Part shown: in pieces, positions 11,480 through 24,172 of the stretch | Layout of the letters: the number at the start of each line of letters is the position of its first letter | Position numbering within the stretch: position 1 is the first letter of the stretch | The notes under the pieces: model-generated | What the model saw: the letters and a program-made list of their open reading frames with translations, nothing else | What the model was told of the DNA's origin: nothing | The model's database searches: none | Made by a program: the position numbers and the translations under genes | Assembly: GCA_028023455.1 (NCBI GenBank) | Contig: JAQFVV010012423.1 | Location: 1,056,001-1,120,000 of the forward strand | Origin: Epiperipatus broadwayi | Lineage: Eukaryota > Onychophora > Udeonychophora > Euonychophora > Peripatidae | Direction: 5' to 3' | Length of the DNA: 64,000 bases

Positions 11480-13330
11480 TAAATAAATATTTAAACAGAA
11501 AGAAAGATTCTTTAGCAAATGAATTTTTTTAGTTTCCATTAATAAATTTTCCAGAATAATATCATGTATATCAAGTTAATTCGAAATATCTGATTCTATT
11601 GATATAATTGCAAGATAAGAAAGCTGTCTTATACCATTGTAAAGTAGTAGGTTTTAATAATTGCAAGTTGAAAAAAGAACCATTCTCCAGATGCTACAGA
11701 TACTGGTAATAACAAAAAAAATCCAAAGTGCAATTGTAAAGTTTGAATGAACTATGATTAAGTCCTATGAATAAATGTATTGAATTAGCTGATATATATA
11801 TCATTTTAAAAATTAGAAATAAATGGTTGACAGTGTAATTGTTCCTCACATAAATTGTCTGCATGCAAGTCTGAATGATTCTCATCTGTTAATTTTGTGT
11901 TAATTTTTGTAGTAACTTTTTACAGTAAGATAATAAATAAATATTCTTTACTTTGAAAAGTATTTAACACATACAACAGCTACAATTAATTCATATTTTC
12001 TTTTAATAAAGTAAACATTTCCTGCAAAGATTCTAATGTTTTATCTATTATACAAAGGAGAAAAAAAAACTTTAAATAAAATTTCAGAATTTACTATATT
12101 TTCATGTTCATAATCAAATTGTGTTGCCTTTTTAGACCACCTCAGTGGTCTATTGCTTCAAAATACAGATTCTGCATCAATTTTTGCTGCAATTATTTTT
12201 GAGCTTTCTATAATTTCTTTCAAAATTTTAACAGAACTATAGTCATTTAAAAATTGATTTAGATTATTCAATGCATCTAAAGCAAATAGGAGATTCATAG
12301 ATAAAGTGTGCAGAATTTTACTGACAAAATTCACTTTATTTGAAATAACTTATCAAACTATAAAACAATAAATAAATGTAAGTGTAGCAATTTTTTCTGG
12401 CGACATTTTGCCTGATATTTAGATTGTTTGTCTAGTTTTGAAAAGCCAGTTCTGCTTGGCCACCATGCTTCAGATAATGACTTTATGGTTAAATCAGTTG
12501 CATGTATAATTAAAGTATTCCATCAGTAAACAAAAGAGAAAACAAAATTATATAATGCTTACTATATTAATAAAAGCAATAGTTCCATGTTTGATATTCA
12601 CAGTGTCATTAATTATCAGGTTTATACTGTGATTTGAGCATGAACATAAAATGCACGGGGATTTAAGTTTAAAATTATCTTTTGTAAATATATAATTTCA
12701 TCATGCATGTTAGAGCCATTATCATAGTCTTGATCTCTTAAGTTACTTATGTCTTAATTTTTTTCTTCAGTAAATCAGTAAGAAATTTTGTCTAAAATTG
12801 AATAGAATGCTAATAAATATGCATAGATTTCAACACTTTTATATTCTAAATTAAAATGAACAAATCTAATTATCACCCTTACTTGTTCAATATAAGTATT
12901 TCATTTTGAATTTTATTTCTTAAACAAAAAAGAATATTTTTGAAGTCAGAATCATTAACTATTACATCGAGTGTGTTGCCATATTAAAGAATCAAATGTT
13001 TCTATCATCTCAATTCAATTTAAAAAATTGCATATTGTGATCATAATGTTTATTACTTTTACCATGAAGAGCTAGATTTTGGTTGCCTAAAAATTGTACT
13101 ACAAAAATTATTCTTTTTATATCTTTATACCAATGTTTTCTTTCATTAGAATATAATTAATTATGTCTATTGTTTGTAATTGTTCAAATGATTTAAATTT
13201 ATACTATGATGATTCAGGTACTTTGCAAGATGTTTCCAGTCATTAAGTCCTGGAATAAATTTATTATGTTTGAAATTGTAAAGTTTGAAAAATTTGCATA
13301 AAAACTATAAACTGCATTTTTTGAAACTGA
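11480..13330 (-). pseudogene. Decayed hAT-family transposase (ZMYM1-like)
   Basis: Read on the minus strand, scattered frames preserve the landmarks of the hAT/ZMYM1-like transposases in the right order. They are a GLNDWKHLAKYLNHH block of the TTF-type N-terminal region (about 13260-13200), a RIIFVVQFLGNQNLALHG block (about 13120-13060), the DQDYDNGSNM motif (about 12735-12705), NPRAFYVHAQ (about 12660), a DYE-containing segment (about 12110) and the C-terminal dimerisation motif LPVSVASGE (about 11708-11684). Many stops and frameshifts separate them, so it cannot be active. Terminal inverted repeats and an 8-bp target duplication were not identified. It lies downstream of, and on the same strand as, the two host exons near 14-16 kb, possibly in an intron. 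Confidence 0.85.
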
Positions 13331-13558
13331 AAAAGTTAACGGTAGTTTTCTATTCTATCGTGTCAGCCGTTTGATGGCATTGATGCTAACCAAAAACACA
13401 TACATATTACAATTATGGGCTTGTGTTTCTATATAAATATTGACTTTAGTTTTGTAATAGAAAAATTTTCATTTGGTATAGTAAAAGAAAATCCAAATTA
13501 TTAATATATATATAACTCATCTATTTCTTCTTTCTCCTTCTATATTTTGCTTCTTTTT

Positions 13559-13847
13559 ATATTTCACTATAAACTCATCAACACTCCTTTAACACTTTAA
13601 GCAAATAATTTTATTTATTTATTGAAAAGTTTTTGGATTGAGTTGTTTTTACTTTATATTATTTTGTTATTATAATTTTATATGAAAATATGAAGAATAA
13701 GAATTTTGGTTGTATTGATATAATATATGTATAATTTTTTATGTTGTCGATCTGAAAAAGACTTCTAGTATAGTTGAAACTGTTATAACAAATAAAATTA
13801 TTTGCTTAAAGTGTTAAAGGAGTGTTGATGAGATTATAGTGAAATAT
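13559..13847. mobile_element. Fold-back element with hammerhead-like core
   Basis: Inverted arms of about 55 bp (13559-13614 and 13792-13847), each containing a TTAACACTTTAAGCAAATAA block or its complement, enclose about 175 bp. Inside on the plus strand lies CTGAAAAAG...GTTGAAAC (13752-13780), followed by AATAAA. The same order (CTGANRA, short hairpin, GAAAC, AATAAA, T-rich tail) recurs in the fold-backs at 35.9, 44.75 and 45.3-46.3 kb. The last of these holds a Penelope-like GIY-YIG coding fragment. This one is probably a non-autonomous relative. Confidence 0.65.
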
Positions 13848-13972
13848 ATATATACTAATTTCATTAGAAAAATATCTAAAAACATGAAAATTTAACTTTT
13901 TCATGACAGTTTAACATAATTATAAAATAAATATATTACATTCAATGTATGAAAGAAGAATAAATAACTTAC

Positions 13973-14056
13973 CTTAGATCTTAGTTCAAATTCAGAATAT
14001 ACTTCTTGTTTTTGCACTAATACCTTTTTGATTAGTGATGTGATATAGTACATACA
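13973..14056 (-). CDS. Internal exon of an unidentified host gene
   Basis: Minus-strand exon of 84 bp bounded by a good 3' splice site (CTGTTATTACAG before 14056) and a consensus 5' splice site (TCTAAG|GTAAGT after 13973). It is open in one frame and encodes 28 residues beginning CMYYITSLIKKVLVQ and ending FELRSK, exactly phase 0 at both ends. It is the next exon after 16014-15877, separated by an intron of about 1.8 kb. I do not recognise the protein. Coding status rests on splice signals, phase agreement and lack of stops, not on a family match. Confidence 0.6.
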
Positions 14057-15876
14057 CTGTAATAACAGAATACTGAATAAAGTTAAAAACTGCAGCTGAA
14101 TTTCTTATATATGTTTAGAACATTTTTTAAAATTGAATGAGCATCAACCTGTAAACAGTAAACTCTCGCAAGTTCAACTTTTTACTTGTTTAGGGTAAAC
14201 TATTTGTTAGAATTAAGATCAAAATAAAATAAGATTTTAAGAAATAATAACAAATAAGTGATTATAAATAATTTAAGACAAATCTATAAAATATATAAAC
14301 AAAAATGTAATTTATTTTGATATAATTATTGAAAAATATTTTTTTATAGTATTTTCTCTTCGCCTGAAATCTTTGGCAATTTTATGATTCTGGCACCTGT
14401 GAGTGTCAGTCACATTGCACACTGTACAGGTATAACTAATATTAATAAAAAAAAAACATGTCTTCAAATCTCATTTTAAATTTAGAAAATTTTCAGAAAT
14501 TTACAAAATTACTCAAATATAAACATGTAATTATAAGAATAAAATTAGGAAAATGTTTAAAAAGTAGTGTAACTTAAATGTAATTTATTAGCAAATATTC
14601 CTTAACAAATCAATTTGATAGAACATAAAATAAAGCAATTTAAAAATTAATTATATTTACTTGATTATAAAAAAAAATTAAATTAATAAGAGATACATAT
14701 TCAAGTACAGTATTGTAATGCAATAAAAGTTGTGGCATTTCTTGAATAGTGTAGTATAAAAGTGATGGTAAAAAAATGCATAGAAACTCAATTTTTTAGA
14801 AAATACATATTGTACCATTTACATATATATGGTACAAGTATATTGGCATTGAGTAAGAGTTAAAAGAAGTAAAATTTCAAAAATTATCAATGAACATAAT
14901 TTAGTTTTTTTTAATTTTATTAGTTAGTGTAATTTTTTTTTTTGGCATGTCCAATGAAAGTTATTTGTGTTTAAAATTTATTTAATCAAAGTAATGTTAA
15001 TATTGGAAAGAATGTAAGTGCATACAGATTAGTTATTTGGACAAAAAACGAAGTTATAAATGCAAGAGATTAAAATCAGAGTGATGTTTTTAATGCTAAC
15101 TAAATATGGCTGAAATAATTGATAATAAAAAAAAGACTTTGTAACTAAAAACCAACAAGGAATCTAGAAGATTATATAACAATAAAACAAAAGATAAGAA
15201 AATGCACAGGACATCTCAAAAATGATTGTGGGTATAAAAAGAAGCAAACAAGGTTGGAAGTGGTATTTTTCCTGTGTGTGTTTTGGCCAGTTTCTTGTGT
15301 GCAGCATTTTCAAAGGAATAATGAAATGCTATCACTTAGAACTACTAAACTGAATCTAAATCATTTGCTGGTACCTTCTCTTAGAAAAGTCACCAAAAGC
15401 TTTATCTAAGAGCCTTATCTAAATATGGATCAGAGATATGGAAGTAATACTAGAATGAATACTGTGGACTTACTCATCAAGAAGAACTGGACTACTATGA
15501 TAATCAATCATCTACATAAACACTAGAAGCTTACTGGTAAGTTAATGGCCATATTCTAATTCATATTTAAATCAGGATTTATAAACTAACTTTAAAATGC
15601 TAAATTTCTAATTTAGACAAAAGAGACATACTATTTTACTCCTAAAAATGAACTGTTGGAATTAAGCGTTGAATACAATTATATGATAACGTGTGTATGT
15701 ATTCCTTCCAATATTAAAATTAATTTGTCTTGTTTAATTATTTAATATGTGTAATAAAACTTTTACTAATAATATGAAATTTTCATTGTATGTGCTTAAT
15801 TTTAGTTAGTTACATTTTTAATTTTAGTTTATAGATGTTGTTAGTCAGCTTTAGAGAAGTATATAAATTACCTTAC
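14057..15876 (-). other. Putative intron between the two host exons
   Basis: AT-rich, without recognisable transposons. GT at the left exon's donor and AG at the right exon's acceptor agree with a single minus-strand intron. A plus-strand stretch at 14361-14432 is bordered by AG and GT but has no further support. Confidence 0.5.
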
Positions 15877-16014
15877 CAATGGGGGAATTCCTAAGAAAGT
15901 TCTGACAATAAATTTATTAAGTGATGGAAAATCATAATCCTGATCTTTGTAAGCTTTTGCTGTGTGATGATGTGCTTCATGCGGAATCAGTGAATCTATT
16001 GACTCTGGAACCCT
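15877..16014 (-). CDS. Internal exon of an unidentified host gene
   Basis: Minus-strand exon of 138 bp. The 3' splice site TTTAATTTATTTAG precedes 16014 and the 5' splice site CCATTG|GTAAGG follows 15877. It is open in one frame for 46 codons, starting RVPESIDSLIPHEAHHH and ending KFIVRTFLGIPPL, phase 0 at both ends. In-frame stops occur just outside each end (TAG immediately before the exon, TAA soon after the donor), so the open frame matches the splice-defined exon. Its phase fits the exon at 14056-13973. The protein was not recognised. No signal peptide or membrane segment can be judged from so short a piece. Other exons must lie outside the parts I could identify. Confidence 0.65.
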
Positions 16015-18624
16015 CTAAATAAATTAAAGACTGATTCTGCCTGCAATTTAAAATCATATATAGTATTAGGTTCGTTAATCAGAAAATATAACTATGTTCT
16101 TGAAATATCCTGACTCTTAAATGATTGGAATATATTTTCTTTTCATAGTTTGATTAACTTGCATTTTGTAATGTGTAAAATAAAGGCCTATCATTTCAAT
16201 AAAAATTTTATTAACAATAAATAGTGATTACATACTAATAAAGGATAAATAAATGAATAAATTGTACAATAATATGATTATATAATGTTCTATATGTCAT
16301 CTGGCTAGATTATGTTATGAGAGCACAATGTTATACTCTTGTGTGGTTAGGTATAGTGAAGAGATTCAAAGAACTTGTTTAATGGTATTAGCATTTTTAA
16401 TATAAACATGAATATTTTCTTTTATAAATGATTATTCTATAATGCTGGGTAGTTGGGAATTGATAATCAGGAAAAGGAAAGAGCAATTAAGGACCAGGTG
16501 TCAGCAAAGACTTTACTGGAGGCAAGGAGCTGGTCACGTTTCTTGATTTTTTTGAGCGTTTGATAGAACAATGGTATGATTTGTGGCGGGGGAAATTCCA
16601 TGAGACTTTTGCATCTCACTATCCATATGGAATAAAGGAAAATAAAGGCCTATCAAACATAAAACATGAAAAACGTTGCAATATATTGTTTTAAAAAAAT
16701 TAAACAAATAGAAATGAAATTAAAAATCTATTAGCTATTTACATTTATATAAATTTTTGCATTACTTTGTGGTAAAAAAATTATAATAAAAATGGAACAT
16801 TCTTGCATGTTTTCTCAAAAATTAATGTAATGATAAAATGACTGCTTCACAATTCTTTTTCTATTTATATTTTGAAGATAATGTTTAGCATTAGATATGA
16901 AATTTTTTTGGTTTTATATTTCATACAGAATTGAGAATAAATATTGAATAAACTGTTATGACTTTTGTAATTCAACTTTTTCATAAAGAGAACTTCAATC
17001 TAAAGAGATATTTCTACATCATTTGAGTTAATCCATTATCTGCTGACTTTTCTTATTGGCTAGATTGAGTAAAAATTTGAGTGACTTTATTCATCAAATA
17101 CATTTCTAGCCTGTTTCTATTTCCAAATATATTAATGTACAATAATCAGAATTGATTTAATTTAGTTTCTAAAAATTGAATTATTTTACATTCACATTGG
17201 CTAATGTAATGAAAAATTTAAAATAATGTTAATAACTGAACAAAAATATAAGAAAATCATAAGAAAAATAGCCTGCAGTAAAACAAAAGAATTATATTTT
17301 AACCAATTGTAACATGAAGTCACCATTGAATTCTCATGTCTTAGAAATTATGAATGCTGATTATTCACTTCTATTGTATTTTCTTCATCTAAAATTACAT
17401 ATTTTAAATAAAATGCAAATCTAGCCACATTATTAGTCAATATAGTATAAAAATAATCATAAAATGCATAAATATTTATGAAAAATAATTATATTTTACA
17501 CCAAATGTCATTGATATGCAAATAGCAGTCAAGCGTTATTAACTTGTCTTGAATAGTGGTCAAGTGCTATTCATTTGTCTTAATTTTCTTGTAAAATTTA
17601 AAAATTTTCAAATCAAAGTTATATATGGGTAAATTAATGCAAAAACTTATTTTATAAATGTAAAAAAATATGGGAAATATATTTATTTACATTCAAAATC
17701 TATTACAAAATCATAAAACATTTTAGGTTGATTTCTGACTTTGACAGAAATGCCTGGTGAACAATGGTAGAAGTTTACAGTCAGCACTTTGTGGAATCTT
17801 ATAAAGTAAAAAAGGCTGATAATATGATAATAGATGTCAAGGTAAAATTGACTTTTTGTGCAAAAACACTGCCAATGCAGATTTTTTGGAATTAAAATTT
17901 TAAATATAGATTAAGCTACTGAATAAGCATAAAATGATGAATATGCAACAAAAAATGACTGAGAAATGGTGCAAAATGTAGATTTTTTAAATAATAATCA
18001 AGCAACTTTGTGATTTTTTTTTTCTTTTTGAAAGTGAACATTTAGCATGGTATCACATGATGTTTGATTTCCACAATCATACAAAATTGTGAATAACTAC
18101 ATATTTATTCAACTTATGGATAAATTAAAGTACTTTATAAAAAAGTGAAGTATATGGGCAATGTTAATTTACTGATCACATTAATTATAATCTTAGTGGA
18201 AATTACAATTGCTACCATCTTTTATTTTTTTTAAAAAACCAAGTTTTAGCCTAGGATTAGTGCTGTTTAGATTTTGGTTGTCATACAAAACTGGGAATAA
18301 TTATGTATTTATGTAGCTTACAGAAAGATTAAATGTCTTGAAAAAATTGCCTTATATAGAGAATACTGATTTACCACATTATTACATAAATAGTCAACTT
18401 AATTGGGATTAGATTAATAATTTTTTTTTAAAAAAAAATTTTAACAATGTTTTTATTTTAGCTGTCATACAGAATTGTGATTAAAGTTTATATAGCATAT
18501 GGTTAAATAAAACTTCATAAAAAAGTAATCCTATGATACTATATTCTAATTACATATTTTGGAAATAGCATCCTACTATTAGAAACTGCAGTGATGTTTT
18601 TCTGATGTCTTTGTTTAATATTTA
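16015..18624. other. AT-rich DNA, no supported gene
   Basis: A GC-richer patch at about 16440-16630 and a short plus-strand open stretch at about 17765-17890 were examined, but neither gave a recognisable product. If the host gene on the minus strand continues upstream, this would be intron. Confidence 0.4.
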
Positions 18625-18722
18625 TTAAGGCTATAACCTTAAGATTATGCACCTGAAATAATGACAGTAAGGACCTCTGCAAATCTTTAACACAAGATTT
18701 ATTTAAAAGACAAGAATAGCCC
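18625..18722 (+). mobile_element. Partial family B fold-back arm
   Basis: About 98 bp matching the outer part of the left arm of the element at 7583-8105. It begins TTAAGGCTATAACCTTAAG and continues through GACAGTAAGGACCTCTGCAA to AGACAAGAATAGCC. The rest of the element is absent, so this is a truncated copy. Confidence 0.8.
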
Positions 18723-19495
18723 AAAAAGAAATGAACGTTTAGCTTAGGATCTTTTTTTTTATTTGCTTTTATATGTTATGTTCAGTTGAGAATTCAACAT
18801 TTTTGTTATTCCATTTTTAACTGATTTAAAAGTATTGATAAAACAGAGGGATTATAATTTATTTATATTTGATCAATACTAGTTTACTTGTAATATAATT
18901 CTTTAAAAGTATAAATAAACATGACCTTGTGCAGTTTAGCAAAGTAGTAAATTAACAAACTCAACAACTTAAAGATTCATAGGCAATTCCCACCTGAAAA
19001 AAATTCTAAAAATTTTATTTTGCCCCATTGAGTGGAATTATAATGCTTAGTCCATAAATTGTCTTTGATCATCACATGATCATTTGAACTCATGTTGTGC
19101 ATCCATCTGTCATGCTATTCATTATGGAAATTGAATCCAAAAGATATTCAAATATTTTTAGGTAAGTGATAATTTCTAAACAAGCTTATGAGTTTCTTTA
19201 TATAGTTGACCAATTGTAAATGAAAATATTTTTTTCTAGTTTTTTGTGTGATGGAGGTAAGTTATCATAACAGTTAATATTTCAAAATCTAATTTGCTAT
19301 TGCTTGCATCACCGTATATTATGCTAAATTTAGAGGAAAAGACCATAAAATATGGAAACCTTTATATCATTAAGAAGCAAAATTGATGGAAAATTCTTTT
19401 TCATTCTTTCTCTGCAGAGTAATTCTGGTAAAGTCCTTATTCTGCTGTGAATTATAAAAAAAGCAGTTTTAACTTTTACTTATACTATGTATAAT
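18723..19495. other. AT-rich DNA, nothing firm
   Basis: A minus-strand frame at about 19090-18990 is open but has only a weak donor and no family match. No feature is called. Confidence 0.4.
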
Positions 19496-19499
19496 TGAT

Positions 19500-19870
19500 A
19501 GTTAAAATGATGGTATTGGATATATTATTAATAAACAATGGAAAAATAGATATTCTGGCTTGGATCTAATTTCGGATTAATTAATTATATTTAAATATTT
19601 AAGATCTCATTTAATATAATCTGCAGTATATATTCCAAACATCAACTACTCAGAAAAAGAGAGAAATTTTATGAGAATATCTACAGATTATTTATTACCA
19701 ATTATTCCTCATTTTAAAACATCAATAGAAGATGTATTGTTATTGAAATGTGGCATAAGTAAATATAATTATAGAAATAAAGTTAATAAGAAGGGCAACT
19801 TATTTTTCTCAAGATATAATGATTAGCAGTGAAAGAGATCAAAGTTATAAATGCAAATGTAAACTACATA
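19500..19870 (+). pseudogene. LINE endonuclease remnant (RTE-like)
   Basis: Broken plus-strand frames resemble the apurinic-type endonuclease of the RTE element at 47.3-50.5 kb. GIGYIINKQWKN (near 19512) corresponds to GVGFIINKKWKN, AVYIPNINYSEKEREI (near 19625) to the QVYAPT region, and YNYRNKVNKKGNLFFS (near 19765) to YGNRNERGHRLVEFA. Order and spacing agree with the intact copy. Stops and shifts are frequent and no reverse transcriptase part is seen, so this is an old truncated fragment. It may belong to a relative and not to the same family. Confidence 0.55.
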
Positions 19871-20610
19871 TAAATTTGAAAAACTATCAATAAACAGTTA
19901 CAAAATTTCTTAGGTATTAAAGATTTGGTGAATTGCAAAAGTTCAAATGATGTCATTCAATCTGATTAATTAAGAACATTGTAGAAGATAGAAGTTTAGT
20001 TGTTGAGAACAAAGTTTTTAAATAAAATAAAATTTGCACATAGATGAAAAAGTTCACAAAAAATCTACTATAAAATGTGAAAAATATTTGACTTTCAAGG
20101 TTCAATATACTTCATTAACTAAAAAAATTAAGCAACATCCATTGCGAGATGTTTATTTTGTAAATTGTAATTTATTCTAAAATAGTAGTAACCTATGGCA
20201 TGCAATTCATTTAGGGAACTAAGAATGCATTTGGAATGACCCATTAATTTTTTCCCAAAAAATTAGAGGTTCCTATATATTGAATTGGTAAACTTAAAAA
20301 AAATAAAATAAATTGAAATGCCATTAAAATTATATTTAATCATTAATAATTTATTTTTATCAATTAATATTTAATATGAGTGTATTAATTTTATTCTGTT
20401 GATATTTGTTAAAAATTTAAAGCATTGAATATGAATCAAAGCATATTTAGTTTTTGTCAATGAGTCACATAATTTTGATGAATATAATGTTGTGCAAACA
20501 ATGCACTATTTTTATTTTTGGGGAATCAATAAACCTGAAACTGGAATTAATTACTTTTAACATTTCTTTAGATACTTAGTATTGGTCTGGTAGTGAAATT
20601 TTAGTCTTCA

Positions 20611-21000
20611 TTACTTATGATTATTTATGACTGCTAAATATTTGATAGTACGTTTTATTTATAATGTGGATAGTGAAGGGGCTTGAAAGTCTGAGTTCAA
20701 ATCCCCAATATTTTAATTAATTAAATAAATTTAACTTTCAAAGATTTAAAGAAACATTTTTATTAAAGTTATAAATAACAACTCCATTTTCTCTATTAAT
20801 GACAATTTATTTAAGTGCAAAAGATGGCTATCTTTAAAGCGTAAGTAAGTCAGTTGTAGCTAAAAGTTAACAAAGAATGTATAGTAGATATAAAATTATT
20901 CTAGAGATCTTCAACAACTTAGCTGAGAAAGTTAAATTTACTTAATCAATTATATAAAACATACTATCAAATATTTAGCAATCATAAATATTCATAATGA
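20611..21000. repeat. Inverted repeat with ~50-bp arms
   Basis: Left arm 20611-20663 and right arm 20951-21000 share CTAAATATTTGATAGTA and its complement, with flanking agreement, around about 290 bp of AT-rich sequence. Just inside the left arm is a family A tail-like piece (CTTGAAAGTCTGAGTTCAAA, near 20682). A fold-back or MITE-type origin is likely. Confidence 0.7.
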
Positions 21001-21171
21001 TTTTAATAAAGATTAAAATTCATCTGGGCTAATAGTAAGTACCTTCATATCTCTATTAGATTTGAGCAATAAATAATGTTTGTGACAGTTGGTTCCTTAT
21101 CATTTCCAATTGCATCTTAGAACGCATTCATAAAATATTTCCATTCATATTATATGAATTCATAGTATTGA

Positions 21172-21230
21172 ATAATAAGAAGAAGAAGGAAGAGGAGGAG
21201 GGGGAGGAGAAAAAGAAAAAGATGGAGAAT
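21172..21230 (+). repeat. Polypurine tract
   Basis: About 55 bases of almost only A and G (AAGAAGAAGGAAGAGGAGGA, then G- and A-rich). Low-complexity DNA able to form unusual structure. No gene context is evident. Confidence 0.8.
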
Positions 21231-22307
21231 TTACACTACTGCTAATATCTTTTTGCTATATTTATAAATTTGTGTGCATATCTTGATTGTAAAAACGCAG
21301 ATGTCTATTTAAATACATTGGGCATTGAGCAAATAAATAACATACATTAATATTGTATTAATATAATCTTTTTTCGATAATAAAACATCAGTAGAAGATG
21401 TGATGATATATTTTAACTAAGGTTAGAAGACATTAACAACAGGTTCCTATTGAAGATGTGTTTTTTTTTATTGGTTATAGTGCTATTTAGCAAATAATTT
21501 TTAAGAGTCATAAAACAACTTTTCAGCAATTCATAATATATATATATATTAAACAATTCTTACAGGTAATCAAAACCAAGTGATTAATTTACACTATATA
21601 CATTACTAATATTGTCTTAATTTTATGTCTTTCCAATAAATTACTAGCAATGGTTAGAGTTCACATAGCCATTCAAATCTTTTATTTCAAGCAGAAATTC
21701 TTTGCATCAATAACATATGTAGCAAAACAAACATTTTTACCTTTAACTCAATAAAATAAATATATTTATTGTTAAACAACAATAAATCATATACAAATTA
21801 ATAACCATACCGAATATCAAAATGCTATTAGTAACATCTGTTTATTATTATCGCGTTTATATTAAAATTTTATGGTGATTGATTAGATAAAATGTTTCAA
21901 AGATTCAAAGATTATTAATAAGTAATAAAAATAGATTCACATCAAACCATTTTAACCAGTAATATTTTATGTTTTGTGCAAATTAATCAGTATTTAGATT
22001 ATAATATTGCATTATCAATAATTGTGTTGCAGATTGTTTTTTTTTTTTTAAACACACACACACATATATATATATGTGAAATATGTTAATATTTGAGTTA
22101 AATTGTTAAAAGTCAAAATACTTTAAAAATATTAATAAATTTGATAGAAAAAGATTGAAAACATTGAAATTGAAAAGTACTATGAAGATTAAGATAAGAT
22201 AAAGAAGAAATGAACAAATGAATTAATCATAAAGATATGGTAATATTATTAAATGTTACAAATACAATAATGTTATTTGCTTATATTGAATGTTTCTTAA
22301 AATATGT
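21231..22307. other. AT-rich DNA with a CA/TA microsatellite
   Basis: Only a compound ACACAC/TATATA repeat near 22052-22080 stands out. No coding signal. Confidence 0.5.
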
Positions 22308-22540
22308 AAGTAGAAAGATTTGAACTTAAGATTTTTTAGTCTATATTTGCTCCCCCCCCATCTCAAGCAACCGAGACACATGACTACATGCATGTGAAAA
22401 AGATAAAGATCACCAATATATGTATTTCATGAATATTGGAGATCATTTGTCTTTTTTGCATGTATGTGGTCATGTGTATCGGTTGTTTGAGATGGACTGG
22501 AGGATGAATATAGACTGAACAAGTTCAAATCCTTCTACTT
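22308..22540. repeat. Short family A fold-back
   Basis: A 233-bp palindrome. AAGTAGAAAGATTTGAACTT at the left end is matched by its near-complement at 22521-22540, and the TGTGGTCATGTGTATCGGTT block occurs in both arms in opposite orientation. Arms are about 110 bp with almost no loop. It is built from the last ~110 bp of the family A unit duplicated head to head, like the larger palindrome at 5.75-6.29 kb. Confidence 0.8.
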
Positions 22541-24004
22541 AAATACAATAATAATAATATATATCGTTTTTTGAATATGAAAAAAAATTAAGTGTAGGTA
22601 TTCTTGAAGGAAATGATCTGAATTTATGATCACTTTTTCTTCAAAACATATAATAATAAGTTGAGAAAATTGGGTGATGTTTTATTGGTATTAACTTTCT
22701 TAAATAAAGGATATTTTTGGCAGAATAAAAGTAAGGGCTTAGTTTAAAATCTTACAATTTTTTGAATTCATGTTATTAGTTCGAATAATCAAAGAAGTTA
22801 ATTAAACAGTTTTAGTTTGATAGATGTATCAACTGAAGTCATTCCAAATTTGAATTATAAGTTCTCACATTAAGTCAAACAAAAAACTGAAATGGGAATG
22901 TTAGTATTATGGCTCTATTACTGATTGCATATTTATTACTCAATTTAACAGAAGATGTTTCTGGAGTAGAATGAAAAAAATTGCTCTTAGAAGCATATGT
23001 TAAAAGTAAGCTGAAAATCATGTGATGTTTTGTAGGAAGTGATATAGAGATGGTGATAATAACATATAGACAAAAAATATATAATCATTATATTAGGCAT
23101 GAGTTTCTATATTAAAACATAATATATGTTAAATTTTTTGTCTGAATACAAGAGAACTATGCAATAAATCTTTATATCCAAGCAATATCATTTGTTAACA
23201 TAAGTGCTACTTAGTCTCACCCTTAAGCTAATCTTTTAGCATCTATATATTAGAATTACATCATAACATTTTAAAAAGTTTTTATATTACAAAGATGAAG
23301 AAATAAAACATAAACAGATATAAATAGTTTACTGTTGAATGCATTTAATAAATAAGCTATTATAGATGAATTTATATTTAATGAAACAATAAAGGATTTA
23401 ATGCAATGGAAACAAGATTATCTATTAAGAAAGATTTTCTTGACTTCAAAATTTAAAGAAATCAATTGTATAGGTCATGCTTCATGTTAAAGTAATATAA
23501 AAGCATGACATTCCAATTTTATCAATGTTGCCCTGTGCAGTTTAATGTGATGATAGAGGGTCAGACTCTAGAATGTGATGTCCTAAAATAGATTCTAGTG
23601 ATGGCACTTTCAGCCTCAAATTTCTCATGAATTCTTGAGCAATAAAATGACTCAATTTTTTATTGGATATGTTTTAAAAAAGCAGTGAATGTCTACACAC
23701 TATTAAACCAAATCATTGTAATTTATTCTGATATTTTTTCAACAATTAGGAGCAAAAGCATTTTACCATGTGCAATCAATAGCAAGAAGAAATAGAAAAG
23801 GACTTTCCTCTTATAAGCTGAATATTAGTAAAGATAGCCCATTTTAAATATAAGTGCTACTTTATCTAAGCAAATTAATTAGCTAGATCTCTTTGCCAGG
23901 CATATTATTATGTATATTAATAATAGAAATAAAAAATGTTTTTTTATATTAAATGCTTTCATTTACAATTTACTAAAAAGCAAAAAATAATAATTGTTTC
24001 TTCA
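22541..24004. other. AT-rich non-coding DNA, nothing recognised
   Basis: No supported features were found. Confidence 0.45.
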
Positions 24005-24172
24005 GCTACCATTGAGGTTTTTAGATTTAACTTGAAAGAAAAGCATGGAAGGGAGAGACCAGAAATTAATTAAATCAATCCATTGTTATAAAAAATAGAA
24101 ATTGAGTTAATTAATTTCTGGACACCCACACTTTCATTTTAAGTTAAATCTAAAAACTCCAATTGTGGTTGA
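24005..24172. repeat. Fold-back, ~70-bp arms
   Basis: GTTTTTAGATTTAACTTGAA near 24018 pairs with TTAAGTTAAATCTAAAAACT near 24140, and CCAGAAATTAATTAA near 24059 pairs with TTAATTAATTTCTGG near 24108. The loop is short. No coding capacity. Confidence 0.75.

Noticed and set aside
14361-14432. Possible plus-strand exon bordered by AG and GT
   Set aside because: Lies inside the better-supported minus-strand intron and has no family match or partner exon.
17765-17890. Plus-strand open stretch after a pyrimidine-rich AG (…KKADNMIIDVKV…)
   Set aside because: An upstream stop, a weak donor and no recognisable family. Chance is likely in AT-rich DNA.
18990-19090. Minus-strand open frame that looked like an exon
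   Set aside because: The donor is poor (GTGGGA), there is no clear acceptor, and phase with the 14-16 kb exons could not be tested.
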